Below, one piece after another: positions 55,192 to 61,339 of a DNA stretch of 64,000 bases. Below the pieces are notes generated by a model that was not told the origin of the DNA, ran no database searches, and was given only the letters and a program-made list of their open reading frames with translations. Every line of letters starts with the position of its first letter. Positions within the stretch are counted from its first letter, which is position 1. The stretch is from Azospira sp. I13 (GTDB lineage Bacteria; Pseudomonadota; Gammaproteobacteria; Burkholderiales; Rhodocyclaceae), in NCBI RefSeq assembly GCF_003112695.1, contig NZ_BFBP01000007.1:182027-246026 (forward strand), read 5' to 3'. Both the position numbers and the translations under genes were made by a program.

Positions 55192-57432
55192 ATGGATACG
55201 GCTACCGACCCCGCCCCGCCCACCCCCGCTTCTCCGACGCCGCCGTCTGCCACTTCCTTCGCACCGGCGCCTGACCCTGCGGCGGCTGCCGCACCCTACC
55301 CGTTCAACGACGACCCGGCCTACCGGGTCTTCCTGGACAGCCTCGATTACCTGAAGCCGGAAGAAATCGCCAAGGTGAAGGAAGCCTTTGCCTTTGGCGA
55401 GGCTGCCCACCGGGGCCAGAAACGCCTTTCCGGCGAGCCCTACATCACCCACCCGCTGGCCGTGGCCGGCGCCATCGCCGAATGGCGGCTCGACGCCACC
55501 GCCATCATCGCCGCCCTCCTGCACGACACCATGGAGGATACGGGCATCTCCAAGGAGGAGCTGGCCGAGCGCTTCGGCAAGGGCGTGGCGGATCTGGTGG
55601 ATGGGCTCTCCAAGCTCGACAAGATCGAGTTTTCCTCCTACCAGGAAGCCCAGGCGGAGAACTTCCGCAAGATGCTCCTGGCCATGGCCCGGGATTTGCG
55701 GGTCATCCTCATCAAGCTCACCGACCGGCTGCACAACATGCAGACCCTGGGCTGCATGCGCCCGGACAAGCGCCGCCGCATCGCCCTGGAAACCCTGGAG
55801 ATCTACGCCCCCATCGCCAACCGGCTGGGCCTGAACACCGTCTACCGGGAATTGCAGGACCTCTCCTTCAAGCACACCCACCCGATGCGTTATCAGGTGC
55901 TGCTGAAGGCCGTCATGGCCGCCCGGGGCAACCGGCGCGAGGTGCTGTCGAAGATTCTCGACGGCATCCAGACCAAGATGCGGGAATCCGGCATCGACGC
56001 CCAGGTTTTCGGCCGGGAAAAGAGCCTCTACTCCATCTACCGCAAGATGGTGGAAAAGCGCCTCTCTTTCTCCCAGGTGCTGGATATCTATGGCTTCCGT
56101 GTCGTCGTCAAGGATGTACCCAGCTGCTACCTCGGCCTGGGCGCCCTGCACGCCTTGTACAAGCCCCTGCCGGGCAAGTTCAAGGACTACATCGCCATTC
56201 CCAAGGCCAATGGCTACCAGTCCCTGCACACCACCCTGATCGGCCCCTACGGCACGCCGGTGGAAGTACAGCTGCGTACCGAGGAAATGCACCACATGGC
56301 CCAGGAGGGCGTGGCCTCCCATTGGCTTTACAAGGATGCCGAGAAGAGCGCCGCCGAACTGCAGTACCAGACCCACCGCTGGCTGCAATCCCTGCTGGAG
56401 CTGCAAAGCACCGCCGGTGACTCGGCGGAATTCTTCGAGCATGTGAAGATCGACCTCTTCCCGGATGAGGTCTACGTCTTCTCCCCCAAGGGCAAGATTT
56501 TCTCGCTGCCCAAGGGCGCCACCCCGGTGGATTTCGCCTACGCCGTGCACACCGACGTGGGCAACCGCTGCGTCGCCGCCAAGATCAACTACGAGCTGAT
56601 GCCCCTGCGCACCGAGCTGAACAGCGGCGACCAGGTGGAAATCGTCACCGCCGCCCACGCCAACCCCAATCCGGCCTGGCTCTCCTACGTCAAGACCGGC
56701 CGCGCCCGCAGCAAGATCCGCCACTTCCTGAAGACCCGCCAGCACGAGGAATCCGCAGCCCTGGGCGAGCGCCTGCTGAACCAGGAACTGTTCGGCCTCG
56801 GCATGACCCCTTCGGAGCTGCCGGATGCCAGTTGGGAAGCCGTTCTGCGGGAGGGCGGCAGCCGCTCCACCAAGGAGGTCTACACCGACATCGGCCTGGG
56901 CAAGCGCCTGGCCGCCGTGGTGGCGCGGCGCCTGCTGGCCCACGAGGCGACGCTACCCAATGCAGAGCCGACCACCCATACCTCCGTGGTCATCCGCGGC
57001 ACCGAAGGCATGGCTATCCAGCTGGCCCACTGCTGCCGGCCCATTCCGGGCGACCCCATTATCGGTTCCATCAAGAAGGGCCAGGGCCTGGTGGTCCATA
57101 CCCACGACTGCGCGCTCATCCGCAAGTCCCGCAATGCTGAACCCCAGCGCTGGATCGACGTGGAGTGGGAACCGGAACCCGGCAAGCTCTTCGACGTGGA
57201 TATCCATGTCGCCGCCCGCAATGCCCGGGGCGTGCTGGCCAAGGTGGCCACCGAAATCGCCGAGTCCGGCTCCAACATCGAGAAGGTCTCCATGGCCCCG
57301 GACCCGGGCTTCTACACCACCCTCAACTTCACCGTGCAGGTGGCCAACCGGGCCCACCTGGCCCGGGTGCTGCGGGCGGTGCGGCTGATTCCCGAAGTAG
57401 TGCGCATCACCCGGGAACGCCAGGAGGACTAG
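55192..57432 (+). CDS. spoT: RelA/SpoT family bifunctional (p)ppGpp synthetase/hydrolase
   Basis: 746 aa. A ~40-residue Pro/Ala-rich N-terminus precedes the HD hydrolase domain with intact HDTMED (111-116). The synthetase domain (YGFRVVV, GYQSLHTTLIGPYGTPVEVQLRTEEM), TGS (DEVYVFSPKGKIFSLPKGATPVDFAYAVH) and a C-terminal ACT domain follow. The conserved HDxxED argues for a hydrolase-competent, SpoT-type enzyme. GAAGGA precedes the ATG. dadA begins five bases after the stop. Confidence 0.95.
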   Translation: MDTATDPAPPTPASPTPPSATSFAPAPDPAAAAAPYPFNDDPAYRVFLDSLDYLKPEEIAKVKEAFAFGEAAHRGQKRLSGEPYITHPLAVAGAIAEWRLDATAIIAALLHDTMEDTGISKEELAERFGKGVADLVDGLSKLDKIEFSSYQEAQAENFRKMLLAMARDLRVILIKLTDRLHNMQTLGCMRPDKRRRIALETLEIYAPIANRLGLNTVYRELQDLSFKHTHPMRYQVLLKAVMAARGNRREVLSKILDGIQTKMRESGIDAQVFGREKSLYSIYRKMVEKRLSFSQVLDIYGFRVVVKDVPSCYLGLGALHALYKPLPGKFKDYIAIPKANGYQSLHTTLIGPYGTPVEVQLRTEEMHHMAQEGVASHWLYKDAEKSAAELQYQTHRWLQSLLELQSTAGDSAEFFEHVKIDLFPDEVYVFSPKGKIFSLPKGATPVDFAYAVHTDVGNRCVAAKINYELMPLRTELNSGDQVEIVTAAHANPNPAWLSYVKTGRARSKIRHFLKTRQHEESAALGERLLNQELFGLGMTPSELPDASWEAVLREGGSRSTKEVYTDIGLGKRLAAVVARRLLAHEATLPNAEPTTHTSVVIRGTEGMAIQLAHCCRPIPGDPIIGSIKKGQGLVVHTHDCALIRKSRNAEPQRWIDVEWEPEPGKLFDVDIHVAARNARGVLAKVATEIAESGSNIEKVSMAPDPGFYTTLNFTVQVANRAHLARVLRAVRLIPEVVRITRERQED

Positions 57433-57437
57433 GCCGG

Positions 57438-58688
57438 GTGCGCGTCATCGTCCTCGGCGCCGGCGTCGTCGGTGTCACCAGCGCCTGGTACCTTGCCCAG
57501 GCCGGCCATGAAGTGACGGTGGTGGACCGCCAGCCCGGCGCCGCCCTGGAAACCAGCTTCGCCAACGGCGGCCAGATTTCCGTCTGCCATGCCGAGCCCT
57601 GGGCCAATCCACGGACTCCTTTCAAGGCCCTGCAATGGTTCGGCAAGGAAGATGCGCCCCTGCTCTTCCGTCTGCGCTGGGACCCGGCCCTGTTGGCCTG
57701 GAGCGTCCGCTTCCTCGCCCAATGCACGCCCGGGCGCACGCGGGAAAACATCCGTCGTATCGTCGCCCTTGCCCTCTACAGCCGGGGCCGGCTGCAGGCC
57801 CTGCGCCAGGAGCTGACTCTGGCCTACGACCAGCGTAGCCAGGGCATCCTGCATATCTATACCCAGCCCGAGGAATTCGCCGCAGCCTGCCGTGCCGCGG
57901 CCCTGATGCGGGAATTCGGTCTGGACCGGGAGCCGGTGGATGCCGCCCGCTGTGTCGCCATCGAACCGGCCCTGGCCGGCATCCAGTCCCGTCTGGTCGG
58001 TGGCGACTTCACGCCCAGCGACGAATCCGGCGACGCCCACCAGTTCACCCGCCTGCTGGCGGAAAAGGCGGCGGCCCGGGGGGTCCAGTTCCGCTACGGC
58101 TGCACCATCGAGAAAATCGCCGTGGCTGGCGGCCAGGTAGCCGGGGTAGTGGCCGGCGGCGACCTGCTGCTGGCGGATGCCTATGTGGTGGCCCTGGGCA
58201 GCTATTCGCCACACCTGCTGCAAGGCACCGGCGTCGCCGCTCCTATCTATCCGGGCAAGGGCTATTCCGCCACCATTCCCCTGGGGCCGGACAGCGTCGC
58301 TCCCAGCGTCAGCCTCACCGACGACGAGCGCAAGATCGTCATTTCCCGTCTGGGGGATCGCCTGCGGGTGGCAGGCACCGCCGAGTTCAATGGCTACAAC
58401 CTGGATCTCAACCCGGTACGCTGCCAGGCCCTGTTGCAGCGGGCCCTGGAGCTATTCCCGGAGTTACGCCCTGCCGCCGAACCCCTTTACTGGTGCGGCC
58501 TGCGGCCCGTCACCCCGTCCAACGTGCCCCTCGTCGGCCGGACCCGTCTGCCCAATCTGTGGCTCAACACCGGCCACGGCACCCTGGGCTGGACCCTGTC
58601 CTGCGGATCTGCCGCCGCCCTGGCAGACCTCATTTCCGGCAAACGGCCGGAGCCGGATTTCCCGTTCCTCGGAACGGCACAACCATAA
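57438..58688 (+). CDS. dadA: DadA-type D-amino acid dehydrogenase
   Basis: 416 aa. The N-terminal FAD Rossmann motif VIVLGAGVVGVTSAWYLA and C-terminal GLRPVTPSNVPLVG and NTGHGTLGWTLSCGS are typical of DadA, which oxidatively deaminates D-amino acids (chiefly D-Ala) into the respiratory chain. The start is GTG 57438, ten bases after GGAGG inside the end of spoT. The frame is open further upstream but antiparallel to family expectations. Co-transcription with spoT is likely; no alanine racemase is adjacent. Confidence 0.93.
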   Translation: MRVIVLGAGVVGVTSAWYLAQAGHEVTVVDRQPGAALETSFANGGQISVCHAEPWANPRTPFKALQWFGKEDAPLLFRLRWDPALLAWSVRFLAQCTPGRTRENIRRIVALALYSRGRLQALRQELTLAYDQRSQGILHIYTQPEEFAAACRAAALMREFGLDREPVDAARCVAIEPALAGIQSRLVGGDFTPSDESGDAHQFTRLLAEKAAARGVQFRYGCTIEKIAVAGGQVAGVVAGGDLLLADAYVVALGSYSPHLLQGTGVAAPIYPGKGYSATIPLGPDSVAPSVSLTDDERKIVISRLGDRLRVAGTAEFNGYNLDLNPVRCQALLQRALELFPELRPAAEPLYWCGLRPVTPSNVPLVGRTRLPNLWLNTGHGTLGWTLSCGSAAALADLISGKRPEPDFPFLGTAQP

Positions 58689-58732
58689 GGCCGCAAAGGC
58701 CACCCCACCACCACCCAAAAAGGAGACAACCC

Positions 58733-59524
58733 ATGAGCACCGTGCTTTCCCATCTGGAAGACGGGGTCCTGACCCTGACCCTCAATCGTCCCGAATCCCT
58801 CAATGCCTTGAATCTGGCCATGATCGAAGACCTGCGGGCCGCCACCGCCCGGGCCGAACACGATGCCAACGTAGGGGCCGTGGTGATCCGTGGCGGCGAG
58901 CATTTCATGGCCGGTGGCGACCTCAAATGGTTCCACAGCCAGTTGGCCCTCCCGCCGGCAGAGCGCCAGGCCCTGTTCGAGCAGACCATTGCTGCCGTCC
59001 ATGCCACCACCCTGCAGGTGCGCCGCATGGGCAAGCCAGTGATCGCCTCCGTCAATGGCGCCGCCGCGGGCTTCGGTCTCTCCCTGATGCTCGCCTGCGA
59101 TCTGGCAGTGGCTGCCGAGACGGCCTATTTCACCCTGGCCTACTGCCACATCGCCCTCTCCCCCGATGGCGGCGCCACCTGGTTTCTGCCCCGAGCCGTC
59201 GGCGCCAAGCGGGCCGCCGAAATCGCCTTGCTGGGGGATCGTTTCGATGCCGCCCAGGCCAAGGATTGGGGCCTCATCAACCGGGTAGTGCCCGCTGCCG
59301 AACTCGAGACCGAGACCCTCAAGCTGGCCCGCCGCCTGGCCGCCGGCCCGCGGGAAGCCCTGGCCCGCACCAAGGCCCTGCTCCAGGCTTCCAGCAGCAG
59401 TTCCCTGCCCGAGCAGCTGTTTGCCGAGCAGACCAGCTTTGCTGCCTGCTCCGTGCACGACGACTTCGCCGAAGGCCTGGGTGCCTTCCTGGAAAAGCGC
59501 AAACCCGCCTTCGGCCGCAGCTGA
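58733..59524 (+). CDS. enoyl-CoA hydratase/isomerase family protein
   Basis: 263 aa crotonase fold. LNRPESLNALN at the start, oxyanion-hole segments FMAGGDLKWF and NGAAAGFGLSLMLACDLAVA. In classical hydratases two Glu act; here the second region reads LSPDGGATWFLPR with Asp where hydratases often have Glu, so it could be an isomerase or another crotonase activity. AAGGAG precedes ATG 58733. It stands between dadA and tatD without other beta-oxidation genes. Confidence 0.88.
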   Translation: MSTVLSHLEDGVLTLTLNRPESLNALNLAMIEDLRAATARAEHDANVGAVVIRGGEHFMAGGDLKWFHSQLALPPAERQALFEQTIAAVHATTLQVRRMGKPVIASVNGAAAGFGLSLMLACDLAVAAETAYFTLAYCHIALSPDGGATWFLPRAVGAKRAAEIALLGDRFDAAQAKDWGLINRVVPAAELETETLKLARRLAAGPREALARTKALLQASSSSSLPEQLFAEQTSFAACSVHDDFAEGLGAFLEKRKPAFGRS

Positions 59525-59563
59525 CCCTCTGCCTACCGCCTGCCCGCTGCCACGCCGGCCGCC

Positions 59564-60385
59564 ATGCTGATCGACACCCACTGCCACCTGGATGCGGCGG
59601 AATTCGCCGCCGACCGGGACGACATTTTTGCCCGGGCCCAAGCGGCCGGGGTAGGCGCCCAGGTAGTGCCGGCGGTAGCGGCCGCCACCTTCGTGGACGT
59701 GCAGGCCTGCTGCCGCCGCTATGGCGGCTGCTTCCCCGCCTACGGCATCCACCCCATGTACACTCCCCGCGCCGGGAACGAGGACTGCGCAATCCTGCGC
59801 CGCTGGCTGACGGCGGAGCTGGGCGGCCCCCAGGCCCCGGTGGCCGTGGGGGAAATCGGCCTCGACCTGTATGTCCCGCAGTTGCAACAGGGGGAAGGCC
59901 TGGCGCGGCAGGAGGCATTCTTCGTCGAACAGCTGAAAATCGCCCGGGATTTCGACCTGCCGGTGATTCTTCACATCCGCCGGGCGGTGGATCCGATCCT
60001 CAAGCAGCTGCGCCGCTTCCGCCCCCGGGGTGGCATCGCCCACGCCTTCAACGGCAGCCGCCAGCAGGCGGAAGCGTTCATCGCGCTGGGGTTCAAGTTG
60101 GGCTTTGGCGGCAGCATGACCTTCAGCGGTTCCACCCGCATCCGGGAGTTGGCCACCACCCTGCCCCTCGAGGCCCTCGTGCTGGAAACCGACGCACCGG
60201 ACATTCCCCCTGCCTTTCTCACCCCCGGCAGTGACCGACGCAACAAACCCGAATACCTGCCCCGCTTTGCCCTGGCCCTGGCTGAACTGCGGGGCATTCC
60301 CCTGGCAGCGGTGACTACCGCCACCAGCGCCAACGCCCTGGCTGCCCTGCCGGGCCTGGCCGCCACTTTCCGAGCTGCCCCATGA
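59564..60385 (+). CDS. tatD: TatD family metal-dependent DNase
   Basis: 273 aa TIM-barrel hydrolase. Metal motifs DTHCHLD at the start, GEIGLDLY, LHIRRA, AHAFNGS and ETDAPDIP. TatD-family proteins are 3'-5' DNases or D-aminoacyl hydrolases. Two internal Cys-Cys regions are ordinary. Its stop overlaps the next start as ATGA. Confidence 0.93.
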   Translation: MLIDTHCHLDAAEFAADRDDIFARAQAAGVGAQVVPAVAAATFVDVQACCRRYGGCFPAYGIHPMYTPRAGNEDCAILRRWLTAELGGPQAPVAVGEIGLDLYVPQLQQGEGLARQEAFFVEQLKIARDFDLPVILHIRRAVDPILKQLRRFRPRGGIAHAFNGSRQQAEAFIALGFKLGFGGSMTFSGSTRIRELATTLPLEALVLETDAPDIPPAFLTPGSDRRNKPEYLPRFALALAELRGIPLAAVTTATSANALAALPGLAATFRAAP

Positions 60386-61302
60386 TCGTCCGCAAGCGCC
60401 CTTCCCTGCTCCAGCTCTTTTTCATCTGGCGCGGTTCCATCGTGCCCCACGTGCTGCCCCAGATCACCTTTGTCGCCACCTTTGCCGCCCTCATCACCTG
60501 GGCGGCACAGCACTACGGCGACCTCTTCCCCGATTATTCCGCCGCCCCCTTCGCCTTGCTGGGCCTGGCTTTTTCCATCTTCCTCGGTTTCCGCAACAAC
60601 GCCTGCTATGACCGCTGGTGGGAAGCACGCAAGCAATGGGGCGCGCTGATCGTGGAGTTGCGTTCCCTGGCCCGGGAGACCCTGGTGCTGGAAAACGATG
60701 CCGCCGGTGTCGCCCTGCGTCGCCGGCTGGTTCGCCGCAGCCTGGCCTTCGCCCACGCCCTGGCCGCCCGCCTGCGGGGTCGCGATGCACTGGCTGAAGC
60801 AGCTCCCTTTCTACCAGAAGAAGAAACGGCCCGACTGGGCAGCACCCGCAATCTGCCCGACGCCCTGTTGCGGAGACAAGCCGAGGAACTGGTGGCCGCC
60901 CTGCGGGCCCAGCACCTGGGCGACATCCTGTACCAGGGGCTGACCCAGCGGTTGCTCGCCTTGTCTGCTGTGCAAGCCGCCTGCGAGCGTATCCGTAATA
61001 CGCCCCTCCCCTTTGCCTACACCCTGCTGCTGCACCGCACGGCCCATCTTTTCTGCCTGTTGCTACCCTTCGGCCTGGCCCGCTCCGTCGGCTGGGCGAC
61101 GCCCCTGCTGACGGCGGTGCTGGCCTATACCTTCTTCGGCCTGGACGCCCTGGGCGATGAGCTGGAGGAGCCCTTCGGTACCCTGGAAAACGACCTGCCC
61201 CTGGATGCCCTGGTACGCATGCTGGAAGTGGACCTCGGCGAGGCCCTGGGCGATACGGACCTGCCGCCGGACAGCCAGCCCCAAGGCTACGTGCTGCTGT
61301 AG
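60382..61302 (+). CDS. bestrophin family (UPF0187/YneE) anion channel
   Basis: 306 aa inner-membrane protein. LLGLAFSIFLGFRNNACYDRWWEARKQWG is the family's pore-lining signature; two hydrophobic hairpins flank a helical cytosolic middle, and the C-terminal half ends in ELEEPFGTLENDLPLD, as in other bestrophins. Bacterial members conduct chloride or other ions. Translational overlap with tatD suggests joint expression only. Confidence 0.9.
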   Translation: MIVRKRPSLLQLFFIWRGSIVPHVLPQITFVATFAALITWAAQHYGDLFPDYSAAPFALLGLAFSIFLGFRNNACYDRWWEARKQWGALIVELRSLARETLVLENDAAGVALRRRLVRRSLAFAHALAARLRGRDALAEAAPFLPEEETARLGSTRNLPDALLRRQAEELVAALRAQHLGDILYQGLTQRLLALSAVQAACERIRNTPLPFAYTLLLHRTAHLFCLLLPFGLARSVGWATPLLTAVLAYTFFGLDALGDELEEPFGTLENDLPLDALVRMLEVDLGEALGDTDLPPDSQPQGYVLL

Positions 61303-61323
61303 CCACCAGCCCTGGCCGGTGGC
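61302..61323. terminator. hairpin between convergent bestrophin and RTX protease genes
   Basis: GCCACC and GGTGGC arms at 61302-61307 and 61318-61323 with partial pairing of the inner bases. It overlaps the bestrophin stop codon and lacks a T-run. Confidence 0.35.
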
Positions 61324-61339
61324 CTGACGTTCGGGATGC

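Noticed and set aside
55150..56943. 597-codon minus-strand open frame over spoT
   Set aside because: Antisense shadow of an unmistakable RelA/SpoT gene.
58177..60234. 685-codon frame overlapping dadA, the hydratase and tatD
   Set aside because: Runs in the wrong frame of three recognised genes, with Pro/Arg-rich composition.
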